Assembly: GCF_037042795.1 (NCBI RefSeq)
Contig: NC_089649.1
Coordinates: forward strand, 49,323,621 to 49,387,620
Length of the DNA stretch: 64,000 bases
Direction: 5' to 3'
Origin: Molothrus aeneus
Taxonomy: Eukaryota; Chordata; Aves; Passeriformes; Icteridae
The notes beneath the pieces were generated by a model. It saw only the letters and a list, made by a program, of their open reading frames with translations, was not told where the DNA came from and ran no database searches. The translations under genes and the position numbers were made by a program. Below, one piece after another: positions 49,001 to 59,952 of the stretch. Each line of letters starts with the position of its first letter. Position 1 is the stretch's first letter.

Positions 49001-51936
49001 TGCTTTAGAGATGCACAAAGTGTGAGGCTAATGTGCCAGGTCTAAAACAATGGATTATACCCATATGATATCTTGCCATTACTAAAGGAAAGATTAAATC
49101 AATTAACACAAGAATATTCTTGACTACTATAAAAAATCAGTAGGTGCATACATAGAGAGTATTTGAGACTACAAAAGTCAATTCACTGCAGGAGAACAGT
49201 TGCCCAGTGTCCTGATGGGAATGGGAATGTATCTTATACATGCTATTATTTTTACAAAGGTAACATACAAAGCTGTATTATTGATAAAACAAACACTTTC
49301 TGCTCTTTATTTTCATTCTTATGGTGGTACACCTGTTGAAAATACTCCACATTTCCTTCTAAAATGTGCCATTACCTTTGTATGAAGTTGCTGTAATATT
49401 TATGACTCTCTCCAAAAAAGTGTGTTTTTGCATCCTCTGTGGCATCTGAAAGACTTCAAGGCAAAAACCAGTAAAACTTCAAAGACCAAAAGAGGAAAAG
49501 AATGATGAGACTTCCACTCTCAGATGTGAATATGAAAGGAACATTTTTCCTGTTCTCATGTCTAGAAAGATGAGGAGCAAGATTATCATCACAGATACTT
49601 TGCAATAATCCACCATCTATGTCATGGCGTTAGCAATGTTAGCTAATACTCAGACTCATTAAAATCTTGGGGTTTTTTTTATCCTGCAAATGGACCCTAA
49701 ACCATTTTTCAACAGAAAAAAAATTCATAGTTACAGTAATTCAGTTGTTCTCATAACACCTCTCATACAGAAAATCATTGAAATCCCTAAATGGGCAGCA
49801 TAATAGTGGCTCTGTGGTCTGGAAAAGGAAAATAGCTGGTGCTGCCTCCATTGGAGGCAGAGGTATGGGTACTGGCAAGGTAAAAAAAAATATTATTAGT
49901 GAAAAGCTGTCACTGCAGCTTCCTTCCTGTAAATGTAATTGTTCATGTTCATATTGTGATAAAACATGAGCTCTCTGTGCTTGAATATTTAATAAGAGAA
50001 CTGCCCATAGAGGAAGCTATACATGGAAAGTTTGGACTTGTCTGTTGTAGTCATTTGTTTCTTGGAACCACAGGTGTGGCTTCAAACATAGCACCATCAA
50101 ATGTCAAGTGAGCTGTACATCTTTGCAAATTTCAATTGCAGTTGTCTGGCAACAAGTGTAGTTTCCAGCAGAGAAGAGCAAAATTCTGACATACATTTCA
50201 AGAGTAATATTTTAAAGACTACATTTTTCAATCAAATTTGTACTTTAATCTTTGCCATGAAGAAACAACTAACATTGCATCATAAATCTAGTGATGGTAG
50301 CCTAGGAGGTTTTCTTCTTATTTGTAGCAACTTCTATTATTAACTGAAGCAGTTAAACATAGTAGAAAGAGGGGAATGTTTCTCATACCCCCTTTGAAAA
50401 GGATAATATGTTATCCCTTAGGAATGGCAGTCATGTAAATCCTTTAAAAATCCTTTATAATTTTCATTTGATATTTAAAGTTAACAAGAATTTGAAGTAC
50501 TTCTGCCAACAGTAGAAGCTGTGGATGGAGAACATCTCCATATGTACTCAAGCCATGAGGCTGCAGGTAGTGAAGGTGAAGTTTTTGCCCTTTTTTTTTT
50601 TGATATAACCGAGATATAGTCTGATATAACAAAAATACATGAACTATCTAATCAATGCTTGGCACAATTATAGTTAGCAAAGGGTCTCTGCTTAGTAAGC
50701 CTCATTCATGGTGTCACCCCTGGCTGGGTTCTAAATGCCTTTTTCAAGCCTCTCCCGACCACAGGCTGGAGTTAAAAGGCTGGCAAACAGCCATGAGTGC
50801 TGGGAAACCAGGCCGTGGCTCGGTGTAGAAATCCACCTTGAAATGGACACAGCTCCATTTCTAGGAGCAGAGAGGCAGAAATTAATTTGTCACAATTAAA
50901 CCAGGATGAGCTGTCAGATGAAAATTTAGTTTGTCTTTCCATCAGTAGTGAAATAGCAGCAATAAGGACCTTAGAGTGTTTGTGGATTTGCTACCTGTGT
51001 GTCCTCCCTCCATGCTGCCTCCAGGTCACAGCTGGGGTTCCAGGCATCCTCCTGCTGCTCAGGAAGAGCGAAGCTTGGCACCGCTGCCAGCAGCACTTCA
51101 CTGTTTGGTCAGGCTGGCCTGAGCCTGCAGGGCTCAGGGCAATAGCTCACATTTCTTTCCCAGGAGGGTGTGAGCCCTTGCTGAGCCCCCAGTTTGGGCA
51201 TGGTATTGCTGCATGTGCATGGGGGGTAGTGAGTGAACACCTGGAACCTCTGTTTGTTCTGTGAAGTAGCTGAGATATATGGGTATGATGCAGAGAAAAC
51301 CTGGTAAATGAATTCTTTAGTCTATTGAGGTGTTTGCAGTACACTGATGGAAAAGGTTTAATTTCAGGAAAGACAGTTCTGGAGATCTCCAAAGCCAAAG
51401 CAGCCTCCCAGCCTGGAGGGCTGTTTGAGAGGCTTAGTTGGAACCTGGTGTTCAGCTGACCCTCTTCAAATATATTCACCAAATGGCCTGAAGCAAGACA
51501 ATGCTTCTCATCCTGGAGGCTGCCATTCCAAGGCAGTCATGAGTTGTCCCTGATGCCAGATTTCCTTCTTCTGTGAAGTTCAGAAAGGACTGCAGGAATC
51601 TGGGTATCCAATTCCACCCTGAGAAACCAGTGATCTCATGAATAATGTCTCCTGTAAGATCATTTTAAACAAATCAACATATTGGATAACATTTATAAAA
51701 AAAAATAAAAATTGGCCATTAGTAGATTGACAGCTGTGCTTAATATAATGCAGGGCATGGCTTAAGATGAGTCTGTTCTCTCTCAGTGATGACAATGGTG
51801 CTAATCATTAGAAAAGCTATTCAGCTGTTGCTTTTAGATTGCTAGGTAAATTAATATTCAGGGAGGAGAAAAAGCTCACAGATTTGGAGCAAAGCTTGCA
51901 AATACAGTTTGTAAGGCAGGTAGAATGGACTTTTGT

Positions 51937-51978
51937 GTTTATATTTTTATGTTTTTATATTTTTATGTTTTTATTTTA
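51937..51978. repeat. 16-bp AT tandem repeat
   Basis: About 2.6 copies of TTTTTATATTTTTATG-type units, T-rich on the plus strand. Confidence 0.88.
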
Positions 51979-54900
51979 ATCAATTTAAAAATATAAGGCA
52001 GCAAAGTTGGTTTTATTTTGAAATGGCTGGATCTGGCACTGATAATATTGCTGTAACAATGTAAAGTCAGAGCAGCAATATCACATGCTCAGTACTGAAC
52101 ACTCAAAGCAGCAATTGGCCATCTAAAATTGCTAACATTCCAAATATCTTTATTTATATAATTAATAAAGAGGAACATTGAATCAACCTATGCTCTGATT
52201 AGTCAATATTACAAACAGTTGTTCACACCTTAATTTCTCTCCATATAGCCCTTGTTTCTCCTATTCCCACTGAGTTAATTTTAAAATGCTGTCAAAGACT
52301 TCTGACTATGAGTCTCTGAAGTGGCTCAGGTAATGAACTTCTGATCTGGCTGCTTTTTTTCTGAATGCTAACATATTAAGCAAGATTACCTCATTAGTGC
52401 CTGGAATGCTGTAAATACATATGATAATTTGCCATACACTTAAACACTGAGCTTTCTTATGTGATACAGAATTTTTGATGAATTATGTATGGCTGTATAA
52501 TGGAGGATGATGAAGGTTTTAATTTAGCATCAGGCTCCAATAAGTGTTCTTCCAAAGTGAAGAACTAAGAATTAAAATTGTGTTATTTTGCTAACTTTAA
52601 AACACTACAATCTCAGCTAAAGTCCAAAGTGCAGAGACTGTTTCTCTGGTGTAATCCTTCACAGGCTATCTGTCATGTCTTGTCTTACGATTTGTCATAT
52701 TCTCATGCCATTTCTTGGGAAGATGAGTGATTGAATCCCTTGATTCACCTTATGGACAAAAAGGGATACTCTTTATATTTTTTTTGAAAGAGGAAAGCCT
52801 TTATCTTAATTTCTAGTCACTGGAAATTTCAGTATACTATGGAATTTTTTTGAGTGAGACTCCTATAGAATAAAAAAAAATCTGATCTTATGCAGATCAA
52901 GTAATAAGATAGTATCTAGCTGAAATAGTCTTTAAAATATGTTTAAACATACTCATTTTACTGCAAAGTTTTCACCTAGAGCAAACAGAAAAATGCAGAG
53001 CCATCTCACTTTCAGAAGATTGGAGTTAGGACTCTGTCTTCAGATCCCTGTGGTCCAGGATTTCCAGGAAAGTTCCCTCTATTCTATCTAGGGTCATCAG
53101 GAATAAACATTTCTGTGGTGCAATCTGTGTAATTTTTCCCTGATAAACAAAGGAGCACACCTCATCTGGTAGCACAGATGTGCTGGGGAGCAGTGCCAGA
53201 GCAGCAGTGTGGGATCTGCCCTGTGGTCCTCAGTGGTGTCTGCTGCTGACTCAGCCAGTCAGGATAATGCTGCTCAGTCCATGCCATGGAGCAGCCTGGA
53301 GGCAGCTGAAACTGAGCTGAGCAAGAAAAAGGAAGCATCAGTCCTGAGTTTCCTGGAGCAGGTACTCTAGGGAGGCTGATTGTGCTTTAAAGTTACCTCT
53401 AACATTGTAAGAAAAGGTTTTGGACACAGATCTTAAGCTTCAGTCACAAATTTTAGTCCCCTCTTGGCTGTTACACACGGCAAGAGCTAATTACCTCAGC
53501 CTCTGAGGTGTCTGAAGCAGAACTTGTCAGTGCAGTACTTCTCATTCCCTGGCCATATCTTCTGTTTCCACCCTAACCTACTCCATGGGGTCCCAACTCC
53601 ACAAAATTTCCAAGCTGTCCCATTTAATGTTGCCTCAGAGTACCTTTCACTACTCAGGCAGTAGTCAGGATCAGATCCAAAACCAGTAAATACTGCAGGT
53701 TGTGCACAAAAGGTATTCTTTGTCTAAAATACATTAACTGCCAATGTTTAATTCAAAATCATTCAAATTCAGGTTATGTTGAATGAGATCATTTGTCATT
53801 TGATCCATTTTCTCCATTCTCAGCATACACAGCTTTATTGCCAGTCTGAGCAAACCAAAGAACCTTGGCATCATCATAATCATAAAACACTTTCTTTTGT
53901 CATTAATTAGACACAACTGGGCAGGAAATAACACAGAGGCCATAAAACCCAGTGATGTATATTCAGCTCAAGGCAATAGATTTTTCCTTTGATTTCCAGA
54001 AACTTTTGATAGAGCTGGAATAAGCTATACTCTTTTTTTTCTGCAACAAATATACCTCTTTTTATACCTCTTTGCCTTTCTTTCAGCTTTCTCGAGCCCA
54101 TGAAGTGAGACACCCTGCTGTGACAAGGAAGACAAGAAGCTGCAAACAGTAATTTATTTTCAAGGCACTTCCCATACAAACCAGAAGTCCTAGTGACAGT
54201 GTGAGGAGCGTGTAGAATGTGTCCTATGTTTCAGACCTTTTCTTTTACCAGTTATATTCAAGGGTGTTGTAGAGGTTTATATATGGGAAAACCTGTGCAA
54301 TTTGATGGATTCAGCTTCATGCTGAATCTAACAGGACAGCTTGATGCTGTTTTTTGGTTGCAATGGCTAGATAACTCTGGGACAAGAATTGGGGCACAAG
54401 TGCAGGGGCAAGAAGTAAAATCCTCAGTAAGGCTGTTCTGTACTGCTCAGAACTATACACTCTCAGGTAAAAAGTGAGCCTGTCAGGTAGATTTGACTTC
54501 TCCCTGCACTTGGACAGCCCACAGCAATGGCTGCATTCTTGCTAAGGAAAGTGATAGTGGGATTTCTTCTGATGAAGTTCATGGCCAGGCTTCCAAATTT
54601 GGGAGCATGATTATTGATAGACACGTGTATGTGTGTGATAGCAGGAATTATACCAGAACACATAAAACATCAATTCAACATTGCCATAGGTCTATGAAGT
54701 CTATGAATACAGTCAGGAAAAGGGAAAGGGAAAAGCCCTTCACAGTATAGGAGAGAATCCACAGCACATTCAGCTATATCATGTGCATGCACACACACAC
54801 AAAAAAAATTACACCTGTGCTTCTAGATGCTTCCCAGATGCAGAACCACCATTACCTTCTCTAAAGAAAAACACATTTTTATAACTCTTTTTAACCCAAA

Positions 54901-57359
54901 CATCTCCTATGTAAAGCAAATAGTACAACTGAAAATCTTAAAAATATATGGTACAAGTCTAGATCATAATTATGCTGAACTGCAATAAATTATGAGCCTT
55001 AAAGAACTAGATGGGAGGACACAGAGTGGCTGCTATATTGAATTTCTTTGCCCAGACCTCAGTGCTTGCTGGAAGCAAGGCAGTTGAGACAAGGGCAGGT
55101 GTAAGTATATTCACAGGGTGTCTGTGAATATGGTAAAGATATTTTTTGGCAGAATTGGAGAAACTTTTGCTCTACCTCCTCTTGTCCAATACATCAGTCC
55201 AGGATTTTGATCTTTTTTTTTTAGCAGGTTCAGAGGCAATAGAATTGAGTACGTGATTATTAACAGATGTTTTGGATACCTTGAAATGGACATGTAACAA
55301 GAGCCTGTTGACAGATAAAATATGATTAGCAAAAAAAGCTAAATTTGTAAATCAGCATTTCACAGTAATACATAATGGATCATTTTACACAGATTGTTAC
55401 TGACTCTTTGTTTACTGACTGGTTTTGTAAGTGATCATTCCCAGGTGTCACAGAACATTGGTCCTGGTCAGACTGAACAAGTGGAAATTGTGTGCATGCA
55501 TGAAAGAGACTTTTGTGTTTTGGCCATTCTTATCATATTAGTTTCAAAATGGAAAACAGAAATAGATTGATATCTTTGTTTTTGTTTCAAATATTTCAAA
55601 ACAGTTTTTCAAACTTACTTTCAAATAATAATATTTCAAATTAATTTTCCAGTGGTCATTCTGCCCTGACTGAAAACAGTCCTCAGTCTTGGGATTTGAT
55701 CTAGAACAGAAAAATTATGTATCCCTAATAATTTCTGTTATTCTACTGGCATACATTTTCTCTACTAGTTTTTTAGTGATAGAATAGAATAGAATGAGAA
55801 TGTTTGCATGTTTTATTTCTAAAATAATTATTTTGTTATTAGCTTTGATAATACATGAAGTACAGTGTCAGCTAACAAAAATGAAACAGAAAAATGGCAA
55901 TGGTACAGTCTTCATTGGGAGATTCTTTACTGCACTGGGCTGCACATTTATCTCCTAGAATAAGAGGCTGTGTCACTGTTCAGAGCATCTCCAGTTCTCC
56001 CACAAATATTTGTAATTGATACACCCTGTCCTCCTAAATTGGAGTTACAACCTGATTGAGCAATGTGGGTGTGATTTTGTCATAAAATACAGAAAAATAC
56101 AGATTGCAGAGTGGCAATAAGGGATCCACAAACATTGTGCTAATTAATGAATGACATTTCATAATTATAGTTAGTGTATATTTCCTTCTCTCACTGAGGC
56201 AAGGAAATTAATTCATTTTGTACAAACTAATATATTGCAAGTTATCTCGAACATTTAAAACTTAAAAGATAAGAAGGAAGGAAAAAATGAGAGGAAATAA
56301 CTTTCAAAAACCATCCTAAACTTCAGTTCAGGAAGTCATAAATCTCCCTGCACTAATGATAATCCAAAAATGTTTAGCTAAGATAATAAAAATGTCTTGC
56401 TTGCTACCATAACTTATTTTCATGACCTACAATAACTGTTATGAATGTTTCCCATCAGTACACATATATCTTTTATCAGTCTAGAATATATGAACAATGT
56501 TTGCCAGACAAAGCCATTAAAAGAAGCTATAAAAATAGAAAACAACTTGTATCAACAATTAAGCTTATTAAAAACAATGTAAGAAAAAGCAGAAGGAATT
56601 TAAATGTAAAGCAAGCAAACATATACACTGAGAAATAAAATTAAGGATTTGAGATCATCTGCTTCAGCATGTTCAGTAACTAGTTTTATTCAGCATTCTT
56701 TTCTGAAATCAAATTGAAGAACTTATTAAAAAAAAAGAATTAAATCCTTTAGCAGCAGGATGTTTTCTCTCCCAAAATCAAGCTATGCAAAGAAGTTTGG
56801 TGTTGCCAAGAAAGTTTGAAAATAATGTACTTTGTTTCTAATTGGCTGCAAACTGTGGGAAGTAAATACCTTATACAACATCAATAGTATTGATGTGGTG
56901 TACAGAAAAGGTTAATTATATTCTGGGGTTTCCTTCTCCATATAGAACTGACTGAGAAGGATTTTTAAAGCACAGCTGGTGTGTTTCTTTTAGTTCTTCC
57001 ACTATTAGCACTTGATCTACACTAGTTTGTGATGATAAATGAGTATTTTTACTTTCATGTGGTGTTATGATACCTCTCATTTTTGTCATGAGAATGTCAA
57101 TTGATAGCACAGAGTGAAGAGAGCATTAATGCATTAATAACCCTGGTCACAGTATGGTATTCATGCTCATGGTCAAAATGGCATTCTGCTGATAGGAAGA
57201 TGTGTGAATGCAAAACAGGAGTAAGACCTGTAAATAACCTTGGTGAAAAAAAAAAAAAGGGAAAAGCTTCAGCTGGATTTGAACTGTGTTTGTTTTAAGA
57301 ATGGGATGGAGTATTGGAAAATTGAATGTAAGGAGAATAACAAAAGGCATATTTTTTGA

Positions 57360-57364
57360 CTAGG
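57360..57364. repeat. Left target-site duplication CTAGG
   Basis: Identical to 58050-58054 on the far side of the LTR, marking the insertion site of the retroviral element. Confidence 0.88.
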
Positions 57365-58049
57365 TGTTTCGGTTTGGAAAGACAGGAGTCTGCTAAGGAA
57401 GGCAGGAGCCTCCCTGAAATGGAGAATGTAAACCCTTCCCCACTCCTCCAAATTTTTATAAATTTTAAATTAAGGGGCTCTCAGGCAAAAAATATGGGAG
57501 TGGGAAATAACAGTTCTTTAATAGAGAAAGGGAAAAAAAAAGGCTAAAATAAATAGTGCAGTACACTAGAACAACACTGACAGAGTCAGAAACCCAACCT
57601 GACACCCTGTGGGTCATGGTGTTGGTGGCAGTCCAACTGGAAATGTGCCTGCAGTCCTCCTGAAGTATCAGGTGTGGTTCTGTTGGAGCAAGGAGGACCT
57701 GTAGAGAAGGATGTATTCTTCCTCTGAAGATCCAGTGGAAGAAGAGACAGCTGCTGTTCCTCTGGGGAATCTCGTGGAGAAAACTGTGCCGGTGTTTCAA
57801 AAACCTCTGGATTATATCTGGGTAGCAATGCTTGGCTCCTCCCTCTGGGCGGAGCATCTCACAATGGGATGTTACAGTTCTTATCAGTCAGGCAGTGACA
57901 TTCAATAGCCTGTTATCAGCAATGTCCCCTCCCGAGGGAGGTGTGAATGTGGTCACTCAAATAGAGAGATAAAGCAAACTGCCCACTTGACAAAGGTAAT
58001 CTGCCATACAGATGGTAATGGAAAACAACTTGCATTGCAATCTTCAGCA
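57365..58049 (-). mobile_element. Avian ERV solo LTR with perfect 5-bp target-site duplication
   Basis: A 685-bp LTR bounded by TG (57365) and CA (58049), of a second family distinct from the LTRs at 3.7 and 9.4 kb. The 5 bases before it, CTAGG (57360-57364), are repeated exactly after it (58050-58054), which is a clean target-site duplication. Minus orientation is supported by CCATTG, then a GC box (CTCCGCCC, complement of 57848-57855), then TATA-like GATATAAT (complement of 57811-57818), and, further downstream, ATTAAA (complement of 57517-57522) as poly(A) signal. The terminal TGTTTCGGTTTGGAAAGACA and the block GACACCCTGTGGGTCATGG near 57601 are ones I recall from songbird LTRs. No retroviral coding sequence flanks it. 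The 130-codon minus frame (57465-57857) and overlapping frames lie inside and are not genes. A 5-bp duplication is usual for several retrovirus classes, so the class is not assigned. Confidence 0.92.
57811..57855 (-). promoter_or_regulatory. LTR core promoter: GC box and TATA-like box
   Basis: On the minus strand a GC box CTCCGCCC lies about 30 bases upstream of GATATAAT, with CCATTG just beyond. This is the expected order for an LTR promoter. Present-day activity is unknown. Confidence 0.6.
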
Positions 58050-58054
58050 CTAGG
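58050..58054. repeat. Right target-site duplication CTAGG
   Basis: Identical to 57360-57364. The match survives intact, so the insertion is not extremely old. Confidence 0.88.
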
Positions 58055-58879
58055 AAAGCTTGAAACGGAAACAAAAAGAGATTTCTGTTTGGAAAGGGTT
58101 TTATAATGACAATATTATCAGTTACACTAAAGTCTTTTAGAGAGAAGATGGCTGATTGGCTTACTTGCCCAAAATCAGTGTTAGGTTGGATTTTTAAAAA
58201 GGATTTTCAAAAGGATTGATACATCAGTCCCAGACCAGGCTCTGTAGGAATATTATGGAGTGTCATTTGCCTGATGCTGGAAGAACAGGTATAATAAACA
58301 TCTGCTGGATGTGGGAAAGGAATATTTGTCCTTTTGAAGAGATAAAATGTGTGTGCATATACACATAAATAAAAAAGTGATTCTCCAAATTAAGCATGTC
58401 ATAATATCTTATAAACCCCAGACATTAGGACCTAAAACTGTCAGCTTCTTTTCTCCCTCATTAATCTCAAAATATAACTCAGCTTCCTGCAAAAAATTAC
58501 ATGCTATAGATTCAAGTAATGATTTCTGTCTAGTTAAAGAGAACAATAAAATATATTTCATGCTTGTCAGGCATAGTTTCAAAACAAAGATGATACATTT
58601 AAAACTGAATTCAGACTTACTTTATGACTGATCAAATCTGATGCTTTTCTTCAACACAGACTAATTCAGGATATATTAAAAATTAATTGTGGTCATGTGT
58701 TCCTTGGAATTTGAAACTATCATTTAAAATATTTCTGCAAGGATATATTATTTTTAAATTATTTATATGCTGAACAAAACAAACCTTAAAAAGCAGCTAG
58801 AAGATTTGTATCACATCAGCCAGCTTGTGACCATGATGTCCATGTCACTATGGAAAAGAATGAGTGACTGACATTCTCA
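58055..58879. other. AT-rich spacer, nothing certain
   Basis: Sequence between the LTR and the CR1 relic. The part from about 58780 may be a further 5' extension of that CR1 but is too diverged to assign. The frame at 58347-58631 (94 codons) is unrecognised. Confidence 0.5.
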
Positions 58880-59952
58880 GTGCTGGAGAATACCCGATGT
58901 GCCCTGTAGAGATTTGTGTTAGGACCTGTGGTATGATTAACAAATCATATTTTTGAAAAGATACTGACGATAAAGGCCACAATATTTGTAGACAACACAA
59001 AACATAATTAGGAAAAGGAGAAAATAAATTTTTGAGAAGTGTAGCAAAACATTCTCATAGCACTGTATAAATAGAGAAAAGAAAAACTGAAAACCAGCAA
59101 AAATGGCAGACTTGAAATTTTTGTGTGCAAAGAAAAATACTTGGAGTAAAAGAACTGCATGTACACCATGATGTATTTTAAAATGACAATTACTGTGCAG
59201 GTAACAGAACATGAAGTCTTTACAGGAGGATTGAAAATATCTGCTCAATTCTCAATGGCAATTCAGAAAGGAAATAAAATGTAAAATATATTAAGAAAAG
59301 AACGGGGAATAATTCCTTCTGCTGTTAGCTCATGGATTAAATGCTGTTTACCTACAGCCTCAGTGCTTCCAGCTTTTCTTATCTCATCTGCAAAACAGCC
59401 CAGAACTAAAAAATGGGTAGATAAAGGCTACAGGGGTTACCAGATATATACAGAAGTTTATGTATCCAGAAAAATTAAGTTAACACTCTTCAGCTTGGAA
59501 AAGAGAAGATATTAAAAAGATGGCTAGCAGAAGATTTTTCTGACACTTCTTATAGTTTCTCATGATGAAAGAACTGAGGGAACATGAGGGAAAGAAGAGT
59601 GAAATTACCATGCACATTATAATTAAGTAACTCATCACCACACCATGTTGCAGAGGCCAGAATATAAGTAGGCTCAGAAAGTAATTTGTAAAACAAATTA
59701 ATGAAAGAAACATCCACCAAACATAATTAAGTCTCTACACTGATGGCTTTAGAAGTCCCTAAACTATGGATTGCTGAAAGCTGGAAAGACACACAAGGGA
59801 AAGTGCCAATGTACCAATTGTCCTGTTCTTGTTCTTTTTTTGGCTAAGCATCCACAAATGGTCACTGCCAGACAGGATGTAAAGCCACTTCCAGACTTAC
59901 CTAAAGGGATCTTTGATTTCACCAGGAAACCTTTTTTTCAAATTCTTATCTT
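58880..59952 (+). mobile_element. Ancient CR1 LINE relic, plus strand, over 1 kb
   Basis: The longest transposon relic in the window: a very diverged copy of an old amniote CR1, from the end of the reverse transcriptase region to the 3' terminus. Matches in order: GGACCTGTGGTATGATTAAC near 58923, TTTGTAGACAACACAAAACA near 58986, AAAATGGCAGAC near 59100, ATCTGCTCAATTCTCAATGG (59239-59258), TTCAGCTTGGAAAAGAGA (59489-59506), TTTCTCATGATGAAAGAACT (59556-59575), ATGTTGCAGAGGCCAGAATA (59645-59664), GCTGAAAGCTGG near 59773, GGTCACTGCCAGACAGGATG (59860-59879) and the terminal CTTTGATTTCACCAGG...ATTCTTATC (about 59912-59949). Stop codons and indels are frequent, so it is long dead. The frames at 58937-59248, 59480-59713 and 59771-59986 lie within it and are not genes. 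Confidence 0.85.

Larger units (their letters stand above)
43006..57364. other. AT-rich non-coding DNA, no gene seen
   Basis: In about 14 kb I find no recognisable gene or transposon. Low-complexity spots include A11G9 at 45286-45305, a poly(T)/GTTT run near 48402-48425, a 16-base AT tandem repeat at 51937-51978 and an (AGAAT)n run near 55780-55800. GC-richer patches at 50700-51260 and 53160-53340 give longer chance frames (125 codons at 50887-51264 plus, 111 codons at 51147-51482 minus). These overlap on opposite strands and match nothing I know. The 54217-54477 frame (86 codons) is also unrecognised. Confidence 0.5.

Noticed and set aside
50887..51482. Candidate exon in the GC-richer patch
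   Set aside because: No recognisable domain, frames on both strands overlap, and no convincing splice-site pair could be tied to a known protein.
57465..57857. 130-codon minus-strand frame
   Set aside because: It lies wholly within a solo LTR and does not resemble a retroviral protein.
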